NCBI RefSeq assembly: GCF_021245725.1
Contig: NZ_JAJGSX010000011.1
Coordinates: 62,001-126,000, forward strand
Direction: 5' to 3'
DNA length: 64,000 bases
Origin: Pseudonocardia sp. TRM90224
GTDB taxonomy: Bacteria > Actinomycetota > Actinomycetes > Mycobacteriales > Pseudonocardiaceae
Shown: positions 26,401 to 34,413 of the stretch, one piece after another
How positions within the stretch are numbered: position 1 is the stretch's first letter
Layout: each line of letters begins with the position of its first letter
Position numbers and translations under genes: made by a program
The notes under the pieces: model-generated
Seen by the model: only the letters and a program-made list of their open reading frames with translations
What the model was told of the DNA's origin: nothing
Database searches by the model: none

Positions 26401-26950
26401 CGCGCTGCCCGACCCGAACGCGCCGCGACCCGCGGACCCGTTCTCCGGTGTGGAGTTCGACGACCCGACGCCGCAGCCGATCTTCGAGGAGGTGTCGACC
26501 GGGTGGTTCCGGGCGACCTCGCCCGCCGATCCGGCCACCGAGGCGTTGCCCGTGCTCGCCGCGAAGGCGCGGACCGACGCCAGCAGCGACGCCAGGGCCA
26601 CCGATTCGGGCGGCGGGACCGAGACCGAGGCGGATGCGGAGGAGACCGCCGGCGCCGCCATGAGCGCCGCCGAGCTGGCCGAGGCGATCGCCGCCGACTT
26701 CGCGACTCCGGCCGACTCGGGATGGCAGGCCGTGCAGCAGGCGCAGGTGCAGACCCCGGTTCCGGAGCTGACCACCGCGGGCCTGCCGAAACGTGTCCCG
26801 CGCGCCCGGCTGCTGCCCGGCAGCGCCGGCAACTCGGCGCCGCCCACGAAGCGCGACGCGGAGATCGTCCGCGGGCGCTGGGCGAGCCTGCAGCGGGGTG
26901 TGCGCGAAGGCCGCGAGACCCGTTCGACCACGCAGACCGAGTGGGAGTAA
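23411..26950 (+). CDS. Sensor histidine kinase with nitrate/sulfonate-sensing domain (CvnA-like), long Pro/Gln-rich tail
   Basis: 1179 residues from GTG 23411, preferred over ATG 23291 because a GGAG lies 8-11 bp before it and the extra N-terminus is unstructured. TM1 about 15-38; helical NIT-type extracellular domain to about 300; TM2 (LNVVLLAIALVLGAVIVLVIA) about 307-330; HAMP; a DHp-like segment LFRLDHLATRMRRNSENLL near 447; HATPase with LLDNAATFSPPDTQVVV near 526. From about 660 to 1050 the protein is low-complexity (Q/P repeats such as PQPQPQPQP). The C-terminus GRWASLQRGVREGRE resembles conservon kinases. The usual partners (roadblock, DUF742, GTPase) are not downstream. Confidence 0.9.
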   Translation: MSKKLAWSSPRNWSLRVKFSVVLLVPLVLAVVLGALRIADQVGAASELDRVARFGTIHSDVTTLVEQAQLERFRATEFVAGGRIGDQTQLREAIAKVDELAETTRPSVESLYADDPDLVGIHRTAEQAIARLHGLRLLVLGNSNAPASAVLLRYNELVNALVQLDNAVLRGVNSTEVNGLASALAGLGAARNEATLQEAQVVSILAGREARAAAAAELQGSDARLVTNLQSFRSALDQGQRVRYATLIAGPVNTERGRLVQGVLAGVATPAPTELYQRFLSELDRAEDGMRTELSGTSAERRQTAITMAGLNVVLLAIALVLGAVIVLVIARGMIGSLRTLRRIAMDVAQERLPEAVARMRQGSVPNVNIRPVPVTTQEEVGQVARAFDAVHAQAVRLAAEQATLQNNVNAMFINLSRRSQALVDRQLVLIESLEQGEEDPEHLASLFRLDHLATRMRRNSENLLVLAGTELSKRAAQPLPVVEVLRAAVGEIEQYQRVVVQTPPDVAFYGRVAHDIQHLVAELLDNAATFSPPDTQVVVTTSRSADGSVLIEIFDDGIGLPREALTALNERLRLPTEASVAASRRMGLFVVGKLANRHGISVALHADGQEPTAGAVTRNGVTARVTIPAYLVHAESIIALAGARSGATEQAASMQASGVQPVPVPVVRPPLTSVPPLPAPAQAPQPVPAPAPAPQRHPLAPLVAQPSTQPSTQPSAQPSAQESAQMPTSEQMGSATAEVPIVGAVEPPAMTTPMPVVPAAVPLPPQRTTADAPPFWEQPTSAQAVPPPVQQPVQQPQPGQQPPPGQQPAQQPVQQPVAFQQQPPQGPQFQPSPFASPQQFGQNQQPQTQQPQQWQPEQQTVAQPLPQPQPQPQPQPQFPPPVQEQPTAAHRAPEPVQQQAPPSPPPAPPVPRPQPMQRPQPQPQPQPRPGPQVQPSPRPQPSPVEQPAESVWTLPPNRAAAQSGEQGPIPGVPPLPDIAPAESDPSRLFVAATPPPALPDPNAPRPADPFSGVEFDDPTPQPIFEEVSTGWFRATSPADPATEALPVLAAKARTDASSDARATDSGGGTETEADAEETAGAAMSAAELAEAIAADFATPADSGWQAVQQAQVQTPVPELTTAGLPKRVPRARLLPGSAGNSAPPTKRDAEIVRGRWASLQRGVREGRETRSTTQTEWE

Positions 26951-27026
26951 TGCCGTTCCGTCGAGCCGCCCGGCCCGTGTGTAGCGTCGCGCCCGATTCC
27001 GGAACGGCCAGAACGGGGGAACTCGG

Positions 27027-28154
27027 TTGAGCACGGACGTCGCCGATGCGGCAGGTGGGGAGGGCGGTGCGCCCGTTCGGGCGCACGAGCCCGAGCTGGT
27101 CCAGCTGCTGACCCCTGAGGGCGAGCGGGTCGACCACCCCGCGTACGCGATCGACCTGACCCCCGCCGAGCTGCGCAGTCTGTACCGGGACATGGCGTTG
27201 ACCCGCCGGTTCGACGGCGAGGCCGTTGCGCTGCAACGGCAGGGTGAGCTGGCGCTGTGGGTGTCGGCGCTCGGGCAGGAGGCCGCGCAGATCGGTTCGG
27301 CGCGGGCGACCCGCCGCACCGACTACGTGTTCCCGAGCTACCGCGAGCACGGCGTGGCGTGGTGCCGCGGGGTCGACCCGCTGAGCCTGATGTCGATGTA
27401 CCGCGGGGTCACCAACGGCGGGTGGGACCCGCACGCGACCAACTTCCACCTGTACACGATCGTCATCGGCCCGGTCGCCCTGCATGCGACCGGCTACGCG
27501 ATGGGGGTGGCGAAGGACGGCGCCGACATGGCCGTCATGTGCTACTTCGGGGAGGGCGGCTCCAGCCAGGGTGACCTGTCGGAGGCGTTCAACTTCGCAG
27601 CCGTGAACAACGCGCCTGTGGTGTTCTTCTGCCAGAACAACCAGTGGTCGATCTCCACGCCGTACGAGAAGCAGTCGAGGGTGCCGGTCTACCAGCGCGC
27701 GGCCGGGTTCGGGTTCCCCGGTGTGCGCGTCGACGGCAACGACGTGCTCGCGGTGATGGCGGTGACCCGCGCGGCGCTCGACCACGCCCGCGGCCACAAC
27801 GGGCCCGTGCTCGTCGAGGCGCTGACGTACCGCATGGGCGCCCACGCCACGTCCGACGACCCCACGCGCTACCGCCTGGCCGAGGAGACCGCGGTGTGGG
27901 AGCGCAAGGACCCCATCGCGCGGCTGCGGACCTACCTCGAGCGGCAGTCGCTGGCCGGCGCCGACTTCTTCGCGCACGTCGACGCCGAGGCCGACGCGCT
28001 CGCCGCGCGGGTCCGCGACGGGCTGCGCAGCATGCCCGACCCGGGCCCGACCGAGTTCTTCGACCACGTCTACGCGGGGCAGCACGCCCTGGTGGACGAG
28101 GAACGCGCGCAGTTCGAGGCGTATCTCTCGACGTTCGAGGAGACCACCCGATGA
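27027..28154 (+). CDS. bkdA: 2-oxoacid (branched-chain) dehydrogenase E1 component, alpha subunit
   Basis: 375 residues. TPP-dependent E1 alpha: decarboxylates 2-oxoacids and passes the acyl group to lipoyl-E2. The thiamine-diphosphate motif runs from GEGGSSQGD to VFFCQNNQWSIS (GDG-N-type). SFD-type regulatory loop is replaced by TYRMGAHATSDDPTRYR, as in BCKDH. TTG start at 27027 has a GGGGA Shine-Dalgarno. ATGA overlap with the beta gene. Pyruvate and branched-chain versions cannot be separated with certainty, but the sequence favours the branched-chain type. Confidence 0.92.
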   Translation: MSTDVADAAGGEGGAPVRAHEPELVQLLTPEGERVDHPAYAIDLTPAELRSLYRDMALTRRFDGEAVALQRQGELALWVSALGQEAAQIGSARATRRTDYVFPSYREHGVAWCRGVDPLSLMSMYRGVTNGGWDPHATNFHLYTIVIGPVALHATGYAMGVAKDGADMAVMCYFGEGGSSQGDLSEAFNFAAVNNAPVVFFCQNNQWSISTPYEKQSRVPVYQRAAGFGFPGVRVDGNDVLAVMAVTRAALDHARGHNGPVLVEALTYRMGAHATSDDPTRYRLAEETAVWERKDPIARLRTYLERQSLAGADFFAHVDAEADALAARVRDGLRSMPDPGPTEFFDHVYAGQHALVDEERAQFEAYLSTFEETTR

Positions 28155-29140
28155 CCCCGCCGAAGATCACGGCGCTGTCGATGGTGCGGGCGCTGAACGA
28201 GGCGCTGCGGTCGGCGCTCGACGAGGACCCGAAGGTGCTCGTCATGGGCGAGGACGTCGGCCGGCTCGGCGGCGTGTTCCGCGTGACCGACGGCCTGCAG
28301 AAGGACTTCGGCGAGGACCGCGTCACCGACACCCCGCTGGCCGAGTCGGGCATCGTCGGCACGGCGATCGGGCTGGCGCTGCGTGGCTACCGGCCGATCG
28401 TGGAGATCCAGTTCGACGGGTTCACGTTCCCGGCGTTCAACCAGATCGTCACGCAGCTGGCGAAGCTGCACGCCCGGTCGGAGGGCGTGCTGCGGCTGCC
28501 CGTCGTCATCCGGATCCCGTACGGCGGCGGGGTCGGCGCGATCGAGCACCACAGCGAGTCGCCGGAGGCGTACTTCGCGCACACCGCAGGGCTGCGGGTG
28601 GTGACGCCGTCGACGCCGGAGGACGCGTTCTGGATGCTGCGGCAGGCGATCAGCACCGACGACCCGGTGATCTTCTTCGAGCCGAAGCGGCGCTACTGGG
28701 AGAAGGCACGGGCCGACCTGTCGTCGCCGCCTGCCGCGTTGCACGCCGCACGGGTCGTGCGGCCGGGCCGCGACCTGACGCTCGTCGCGTACGGGCCGAT
28801 GGTCGGGCTGTGCGTCGAGGCGGCGGAGGCGGCCGTCGCGGAGGGGCGCGACCTGGAGGTGCTCGACCTCCGGTCGCTCTCGCCGATCGACTTCGACGCG
28901 GTGCAGGCGAGCCTCGAGCGGACCCGGCGGATGGTCGTCGTGCACGAGGCGCCGGTGTTCTTCGGTGCGGGCGCCGAGGTCGCCGCCCGGATCACCGAAC
29001 GGTGCTTCTACCACCTGGAGGCCCCGGTGCTGCGGGTCGGCGGCTACCACTCGCCGTACCCGGCGTCGCGGATGGAGCACGAGTACCTGCCCACGGTCGA
29101 CCGGGTGCTCGATGCCGTCGACCGCGCGCTCTCGTATTGA
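28151..29140 (+). CDS. bkdB: 2-oxoacid (branched-chain) dehydrogenase E1 component, beta subunit
   Basis: 329 residues, normal length for E1 beta. Motifs: VLVMGEDVGRLGGVFRVTDGL, DTPLAESGIVGTAIGLALRG, and EIQFDGFTFPAFNQIVTQLAK. The C-terminal transketolase domain ends GGYHSPYPASRMEHEYLP. Pairs with the alpha subunit (alpha2beta2). 4-bp ATGA overlap shows coupling. Confidence 0.94.
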   Translation: MTPPKITALSMVRALNEALRSALDEDPKVLVMGEDVGRLGGVFRVTDGLQKDFGEDRVTDTPLAESGIVGTAIGLALRGYRPIVEIQFDGFTFPAFNQIVTQLAKLHARSEGVLRLPVVIRIPYGGGVGAIEHHSESPEAYFAHTAGLRVVTPSTPEDAFWMLRQAISTDDPVIFFEPKRRYWEKARADLSSPPAALHAARVVRPGRDLTLVAYGPMVGLCVEAAEAAVAEGRDLEVLDLRSLSPIDFDAVQASLERTRRMVVVHEAPVFFGAGAEVAARITERCFYHLEAPVLRVGGYHSPYPASRMEHEYLPTVDRVLDAVDRALSY

Positions 29141-29204
29141 CATCCGTTGGCTGACAACGACTTCGACAGGCTCCTCGGGGAGCCCCGCACGGAAGGCAGG
29201 TGAC

Positions 29205-31814
29205 GTGACCGCCACCGAGAACGGGCGTTCGCTCGGCGAGTTCCGGATGCCCGACGTCGGCGAAGGTCTCACCGAGGCCGAGATCATCGAGTGGTACGTC
29301 GAGCCCGGTGACACCGTGAGCGACGGCCAGCTGATCTGCGAGGTCGAGAGCGCGAAGTCGGCGGTGGAGCTGCCGATCCCGTTCGACGGCGTGGTGCACG
29401 AGATCCTCGCGCCGGTCGGCTCGACCGTCGAGGTCGGCGCGGTGATCATCCTGATCGACCAGGGGCCGGCGCGGTCGCCGCTGGCCGATCCCAGGCGGGG
29501 CCCGGTCGCCGAGCCGGAAGGGTGGTCACCGCTGGCTCCGCCGCCGCGCCAACCTGCGCGAACCGTCGCCGAGGACGACACGGGCGACCACGAGCAGGTG
29601 CGCTGGACGCCCGTGAACGGCGGCCCGACGGGGTGGTCACCCGTCGCGGACGAGCGGATCGAGCCGCGCCGCTACCCCATGGAGACGGGTGAGCGCGCCG
29701 CGCGGCGCCCGACGCAGCCCGAGCAGACCCCGCCGCGTCGCCCACCTGCCGGCCGGCCCGGCAGCACGGAGCAGGGTGGCCGGTCGGCGTACCCCGAGCA
29801 GGTCCGGCGTGGCCACGGCACCGACCCCGGCCAGCGGCCCCCGGCCGCGCAGCGTTCCCCGCTGGCGGACCCGCAGCGTCGGGTCGCCGGCGAGGACCGC
29901 GGCGAACGTCCCGCGAACGACGTGCGGCGGCCGCCGACCGACGAGCACGGCGAGCGGCGGCACCCGACGGGGGAGCAGGCCGCGCGGCCCTCACACCCTG
30001 CGCAACCGCTTTCGGGGCCGCTTTCGGGGCAGCCGCTGTCCGGTCAGCCGCTCTCCGGTCAGCCGCGGCGGCCACCGGCTTCCGAGTGGCCGACCCGGCC
30101 ACCGTCGCGGCCGGTAGCCGACCGGGGCCGCCCGCAGCGAACAGAGCGCCCGCAGCAGGTAGAGCGCCCGCAGCAGGTAGAGCGCTCGCAGGTGGAGCCG
30201 CTGGCTTCGCCGGAGGCTGCGCCGGAGACAGCGGCGCAGCCGATCGTGCCCGATCTCGGGCCGCCGGCGGCGCGTGCGCCGGAGTGGGCGACCGATCTGT
30301 TCGTGCCGGCCGATCCGGAGCCCATCGATCCCGATCGCGGGTTCCCGCCGCGGCGTCCGGTGTCCGAGACCCGGCCGGTGCCGCCGCGGGAGCGGGCCGG
30401 AGACAGCACGGGGGGCACTGCCGCGGCCGAGCCGGTGGCGCGCGGCGAACGGCCGCCGGTCACGGCTCCTTTCCCCGTGCGTGCGGCCGCCGAGCGGGTG
30501 GAGGCGGCAGCGCCTGCTCCGGCGGCGGAGAAGCCGCAGCCGGAGCGGCCGCTGGCGAAGCCGCCGGTGCGCAAGCTCGCGCGTGACCTCGGCGTCGAGC
30601 TGGCGGAGGTGCGGGCGTCCGGCCCGAACGGGGTCGTGACCAGGGAGGACGTGCACGCCGCCCGGGAGCGGGCCGGCCAGGACGAGGCGGTCGAGCGGGA
30701 GGTTGCTGCGCTGCAGGCGCTGGTGGACGTCGGGATGGCGGAGCTCCCCGCGCACGTCGAGGAGCCGGTCGCGCAGGAGCCGGTCGCGCAGGCACCGGCG
30801 GCGAAGGTGCCGGTCGTCGAGGAACCGGTCGTCGAGGTGCCGGTCGTCGAGGTGCCGGTTGTCGAGGTGCCGGTTGTCGAGGTGCCGGTTGTCGAGGTGC
30901 CGGTTGCCGAGGTGCCGGTTGCCGGGACGCCCGCTGTCGAGGCGCCCGATATCGAGGAACCTGGCACCGCGGAACCTGGCACCGGGCAGCCGGTAGAACC
31001 GGAGGAGGCGCTCCCGGCGGGGGTGCTCGACACGCTGTCCGCGGCCTACCCGGCGGGCCCGGCCACGGACCTGATGATCAGCTGGAGCACCGTGTCGTCG
31101 GTGTCGCAGGACGAGGGCGTGCGCCGCGTGCCCGTCACCGGGGTCCGCAAGGCCACCGCGCGGGCGATGGTCACGAGCGCGTTCACCGCGCCGCACGTCA
31201 CCGAGTTCGTGACCGTGGACGTCACGCGGACGATGAAGCTGGTCGCCTCCCTGAAGGAGGACCCGGTGTTCGCGGGTGTGCGGGTCGGGCCGCTGTTGAT
31301 CGTCGCGAAGGCGCTGATGGTGGCGGTCTCCCGCAACCCCGGCATCAACGCGGCGTGGGACGAGGAGCGCCAGGAGATCGTCCAGAAGGAGCGGGTGAAC
31401 CTCGGCATCGCTGCGGCGACCCCGCGCGGGCTGATCGTTCCGAACATCCCCGACGCCGGCCGGTTCACGTTGCGGCAGCTGGCGGGGGAGTTGGACCAGC
31501 TGGTCGGCACCGCGCGGGCGGGCCGCACCCAGCCCGGCGCGATGCGCGACGGCACGATCACGATCACCAACATCGGGGTGTTCGGCGTCGACACCGGCAC
31601 CCCGATCCTGAACCCGGGGGAGGCCGCGATCCTCGCCTTCGGTGCGGTGAAGGAACTGCCGTGGGTGCATCGCGGTGAGGTCCGGCCGCGCAAGGTGACC
31701 ACGCTCGCGCTGTCGTTCGACCACCGCGTCGTCGACGGCGAGCTCGGGTCGCACGTCCTCTCCGACGTCGCCGCGATCCTCGAACGCCCCAAGCGCCTCT
31801 TCGCCTGGACGTAG
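29205..31814 (+). CDS. bkdC: 2-oxoacid dehydrogenase E2 acyltransferase, unusually long linkers
   Basis: 869 residues, about twice the usual ~430-450. Single lipoyl domain (VESAKSAVE, lipoyl Lys near 51) at 1-85. Then a ~360-residue Pro/Arg/Gln-rich disordered linker with LSGQP and RPQQVE repeats, a subunit-binding domain (VRKLARDLGVELAEV...NGVVTREDVHAARE) near 455-490, and a second ~130-residue linker with VVEVP pentapeptide repeats. The catalytic domain has SFDHRVVDGELG (active His and Asp) near the C-terminus. GTG start follows GGAAGGCAGG. No E3 gene is nearby. Confidence 0.93.
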   Translation: MTATENGRSLGEFRMPDVGEGLTEAEIIEWYVEPGDTVSDGQLICEVESAKSAVELPIPFDGVVHEILAPVGSTVEVGAVIILIDQGPARSPLADPRRGPVAEPEGWSPLAPPPRQPARTVAEDDTGDHEQVRWTPVNGGPTGWSPVADERIEPRRYPMETGERAARRPTQPEQTPPRRPPAGRPGSTEQGGRSAYPEQVRRGHGTDPGQRPPAAQRSPLADPQRRVAGEDRGERPANDVRRPPTDEHGERRHPTGEQAARPSHPAQPLSGPLSGQPLSGQPLSGQPRRPPASEWPTRPPSRPVADRGRPQRTERPQQVERPQQVERSQVEPLASPEAAPETAAQPIVPDLGPPAARAPEWATDLFVPADPEPIDPDRGFPPRRPVSETRPVPPRERAGDSTGGTAAAEPVARGERPPVTAPFPVRAAAERVEAAAPAPAAEKPQPERPLAKPPVRKLARDLGVELAEVRASGPNGVVTREDVHAARERAGQDEAVEREVAALQALVDVGMAELPAHVEEPVAQEPVAQAPAAKVPVVEEPVVEVPVVEVPVVEVPVVEVPVVEVPVAEVPVAGTPAVEAPDIEEPGTAEPGTGQPVEPEEALPAGVLDTLSAAYPAGPATDLMISWSTVSSVSQDEGVRRVPVTGVRKATARAMVTSAFTAPHVTEFVTVDVTRTMKLVASLKEDPVFAGVRVGPLLIVAKALMVAVSRNPGINAAWDEERQEIVQKERVNLGIAAATPRGLIVPNIPDAGRFTLRQLAGELDQLVGTARAGRTQPGAMRDGTITITNIGVFGVDTGTPILNPGEAAILAFGAVKELPWVHRGEVRPRKVTTLALSFDHRVVDGELGSHVLSDVAAILERPKRLFAWT
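30806..30926. repeat. 15-bp in-frame tandem repeat inside E2 gene
   Basis: About seven to eight units of GTCGAGGTGCCGGTT, edges diverged, encoding Val-Glu-Val-Pro-Val linker repeats. Near-identity of the central units at DNA level points to recent slippage expansion. Confidence 0.9.
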
Positions 31815-31884
31815 AAGTTCCCCATCGTTTTGTGCACTTGCGCGCCGAAAACGCGCGCAAGTGCACAAAACGGTGGGGAAGTTC
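31814..31884. repeat. Intergenic palindrome, family B copy 2
   Basis: About 70 bp, core TTCCCCATCGTTTTG / CAAAACGGTGGGGAA with perfect inner arms TGTGCACTTGCGCGC and complement. Begins at the last base of the E2 stop and ends 5 bp before the convergent GH12 stop. Confidence 0.88.
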
Positions 31885-31888
31885 GGGG

Positions 31889-32668
31889 TCAGGGAGCGCT
31901 GGCAGTGACGCCGGTGACGGAGAACGCGTCGGTGCGGAAGCCGGCGCCGCCCGTCCACGGCTCCATGCCGGCCTGGATGCTGGTGAGGTACCAGTCGGGC
32001 TTGACCACACCGCGGTCGACGGCGTCCTTCGTGAACGCGGAGAGGTCGAGGTCGGTCACCGAGCGCACCGGCTGGGTGCGGACGTAGGAGATCACCTGCG
32101 CGCCGTTCTCCCCGCGCCAGATCTCCCAGTCGGCACCGGCGACCTTCGCGGTGCCGGTCTGCTCGCCGATCGGGTTGGGCCCGGTGTCCTCGAGCCAGAT
32201 CATCAGCTCGGTGCCGGTGACGGTGTCGTCCTTGCGCGGGGTCGGGTCGTACCAGATGTCGTACGCGACGTTCCACGTCCCGCCGGTCGGCGGGGTGAAC
32301 GTCCACGTGCTGGTCACGGGCCCGAGCTCGCTCACCTTCTTGGGCAGGACGGTGCCCGCGGTGCAGGTGCCGTAGTGGCAGCCACTGAAGATCGACGGGT
32401 AGGCGGCGGGGCCGGCGTCGTTGCTGTGGGCGCCCTTGGTGACCTCGAAGCCGGTGCTGAACGCCCGCACGCACTGCGTGCCGTCGGAGCCCCACACGTT
32501 GTTCTGCACCTCGTAGGCGCCGCCGGCGACGGGCGTCGACCCGAACTTCTCGCAGACCTCGACACCGGCGTCCGCCGGGGCGGCGTTCGCGCTCCCGGTG
32601 GTCGCACCGATGACGACGGCGGTGATGGCCAGTACGACGGCGCGACGCACGACGGTCATGGCGCTCAT
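31889..32668 (-). CDS. Secreted glycoside hydrolase family 12 (endoglucanase/xyloglucanase)
   Basis: 259 residues. Sec signal peptide about 1-30 (VVRRAVVLAITAVVIGATTGSANA, cleavage after ANA). The mature domain has GH12 features: VQNNVWGSDGTQCV near the start, NVAYDIWYDP, and the nucleophile motif GTELMIWLED (first Glu). The acid/base Glu is expected near the C-terminal part (SIQAGMEPWTGGAG). A catalytic-only enzyme without a carbohydrate-binding module. ATG at 32668 (or 32659) chosen by the position of the signal peptide. Probably degrades beta-1,4-glucans outside the cell. Confidence 0.88.
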   Translation of the reverse strand: MSAMTVVRRAVVLAITAVVIGATTGSANAAPADAGVEVCEKFGSTPVAGGAYEVQNNVWGSDGTQCVRAFSTGFEVTKGAHSNDAGPAAYPSIFSGCHYGTCTAGTVLPKKVSELGPVTSTWTFTPPTGGTWNVAYDIWYDPTPRKDDTVTGTELMIWLEDTGPNPIGEQTGTAKVAGADWEIWRGENGAQVISYVRTQPVRSVTDLDLSAFTKDAVDRGVVKPDWYLTSIQAGMEPWTGGAGFRTDAFSVTGVTASAP

Positions 32669-32748
32669 GATCGACCATGCCGCCAGCGGCGCGCGGCAGG
32701 GGGATCCGCACGTCGTCGCCACGTTCGGAGTAAAGATCGACGAATCAC

Positions 32749-32767
32749 TTAGGTTCAACTAAGCTGA
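32749..32767 (+). promoter_or_regulatory. Putative DtxR/IdeR iron box upstream of heme oxygenase
   Basis: TTAGGTTCAACTAAGCTGA matches the recalled IdeR/DtxR consensus TTAGGTTAGGCTAACCTAA at 14 of 19 positions, including the complete left half-site. It also contains CTTAG-N6-CTAAG symmetry. Lies 4-23 bp before the heme oxygenase GTG, a position where a repressor would block transcription. Confidence 0.65.
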
Positions 32768-32771
32768 AGGC

Positions 32772-33428
32772 GTGCCTCAGTTGGTTGTGGAATCGACCCA
32801 GACACCGTTCTCCCAGTTCCTCCGCTCCTCGACGAGCGAGGTGCACGAGAGAGCCCACGGCTCGGCGTACATGACCGAGCTGCTCGCCGGCCGGCTCCGC
32901 ACCGAGGAGTACGCGCTGCTGGCCGCGCAGCTCTACTTCGTCTACAGCGCGCTGGAGGCCGCGAGCGACACGCTCGCCGACGACCCGGTCGCCCGCCCCT
33001 TCGTGATCGACGAGCTGCGCCGCGTCCCCGGCCTGGTCGCCGACCTGGAGTTCCTGATGGGCCCCGAGTGGGAGTCGCGGATCGAGGCGCTGCCCGCGAC
33101 GAGGCAGTACACCGAGCGGCTGCGTGAGGTGGCCGAGTCGTGGCCGGGCGGGTACGTCGCCCACCACTACACGCGCTACCTCGGCGACCTCGCCGGCGGC
33201 CAGGTCGTGCGGTCGGTCCTGCAGCGCAGCTACGGCATCACCGGCCCCGGCTCGCTCTTCTACGACTTCGCCCACGTCGGCAACCCGGCGGCTTTCCGCA
33301 GGCGCTACCGCGCCGCCCTCGACAGCGCCCCCTTCGACGCGCAGGAGCGCGAGCGCGTGCGCGACGAGACACTCCGCGCGTTCGAGTACAACATCGCCGT
33401 GCTCGAAGAGCTCGCCGCCGCCATCTGA
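32772..33428 (+). CDS. hmuO: Heme oxygenase (biliverdin-producing, HmuO-like)
   Basis: 218 residues, normal for HmuO. Cleaves heme to biliverdin, CO and Fe2+ in the cytoplasm. The proximal heme His lies in SEVHERAHGSAYM (about residue 22-34). The distal helix YTRYLGDLAGGQ carries the conserved Gly-Asp-x-x-Gly-Gly. No membrane segment. GTG start; an iron box sits directly upstream, so expression under iron starvation is likely. No heme uptake genes are adjacent. Confidence 0.94.
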   Translation: MPQLVVESTQTPFSQFLRSSTSEVHERAHGSAYMTELLAGRLRTEEYALLAAQLYFVYSALEAASDTLADDPVARPFVIDELRRVPGLVADLEFLMGPEWESRIEALPATRQYTERLREVAESWPGGYVAHHYTRYLGDLAGGQVVRSVLQRSYGITGPGSLFYDFAHVGNPAAFRRRYRAALDSAPFDAQERERVRDETLRAFEYNIAVLEELAAAI

Positions 33429-33467
33429 CCCTGCCCAGCTCGGGGGTGCAGCTCACCCGGGGTTGGG

Positions 33468-33526
33468 GAGGGCAGGAAAGCCACTTTCCGGCCCTCACAG
33501 GGCAGGAAAGTGGCTTTCCTGCCCTC
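33468..33526. repeat. Intergenic palindrome, family A copy 3
   Basis: 59 bp, perfect 20-bp arms (33468-33487, 33507-33526) identical to the other A copies; convergent junction of heme oxygenase and the C-N hydrolase gene. Confidence 0.92.
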
Positions 33527-33555
33527 GCGTGCGGATCGCACGCATCCTGGCCAGC

Positions 33556-34413
33556 TCACTGGTCCCCACCCTCGTTGAGGAGCCGGTCCACCTCCCGCGC
33601 GATCAGCCCCAGCCGGGCCTCCTTCACCAGCGGGATGTCGCGGCGCCGCCGCCGGACGTCGGTGAGGTCGATGTCGACGGTGAGCAGGTGCTCCACGCCC
33701 TCCGGGGCCTCCGCGACGATCTCGCCCCACGGGTCGACGACGTGCGAGCCGCCCCAGAACCGCAGCTCGCCGCCGGGCCCCTGCTCGGCGCCGACGCGGT
33801 TCACGAACACCACGAACAGCTGGAACATCCGCGCGTAGAAGCGGGTGATGTCGCGCCAGTAGCCCGCGGAGTCGTACTTGTCCGGGAACGTGCTCTGCGC
33901 GCTCGCCGCCGGCATCAGCAGCACCCGCGCGCCGTCCTGCGTCGCGAGGAATGCCAGCTGCGGCTGCCAGGCGTCGTTGCAGAGCAGCACCGCCATCCTG
34001 GTGGTGTCGGTGGCGGGGAACGCCCGCAGCGCCGGGCCCGGGGTGAAGTACTTGCGCTCCTCGAACGTCATGTACGTCGGCAGGTAGAGCTTGCGGTGCA
34101 CGTGCACCAGGCTGCCCTCGCGGAAGTAGGCGGCGCTGTTGTACGTGTGCACGCCGGGCCCTTCCTCGACGAACCCGGTGAGCACCCCCGCCGTCCCGGC
34201 CTTGCGCGCGAGGTGCAGCAGCCGCTCGTCGCCGGCATGCATCGAGAGGTCGGAGTCGACCTGCCCGATCGAGTAGCCGGTGACGTGCAGCTCGGGGAAG
34301 ACGACCAGCTCCGACCCGTCGTGCACGGCCTCGCCGATCAGCCGTTCCGCGCGGGCCAGGTTCGAGTCGACGTCCCCGAGCTCCGCGTCGACCTGTGCGA
34401 GCGAGATGCGCAC
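33556..34413 (-). CDS. Carbon-nitrogen hydrolase (nitrilase superfamily)
   Basis: 285 residues. The Glu-Lys-Cys triad is visible: VVFPELHVTGY (Glu), HRKLYLPTYMTFEE (Lys) and AVLLCNDAWQPQL (Cys). No glutamine-synthetase or other fused domain. Members hydrolyse amides, carbamoyl compounds or nitriles. The GTG start overlaps the stop of the betaine-type binding protein by 1 nt, so it is the last gene of that ABC operon. A role in hydrolysing an imported amide or the omega-amide of a transamination product is inference. Confidence 0.88.
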   Translation of the reverse strand: MRISLAQVDAELGDVDSNLARAERLIGEAVHDGSELVVFPELHVTGYSIGQVDSDLSMHAGDERLLHLARKAGTAGVLTGFVEEGPGVHTYNSAAYFREGSLVHVHRKLYLPTYMTFEERKYFTPGPALRAFPATDTTRMAVLLCNDAWQPQLAFLATQDGARVLLMPAASAQSTFPDKYDSAGYWRDITRFYARMFQLFVVFVNRVGAEQGPGGELRFWGGSHVVDPWGEIVAEAPEGVEHLLTVDIDLTDVRRRRRDIPLVKEARLGLIAREVDRLLNEGGDQ

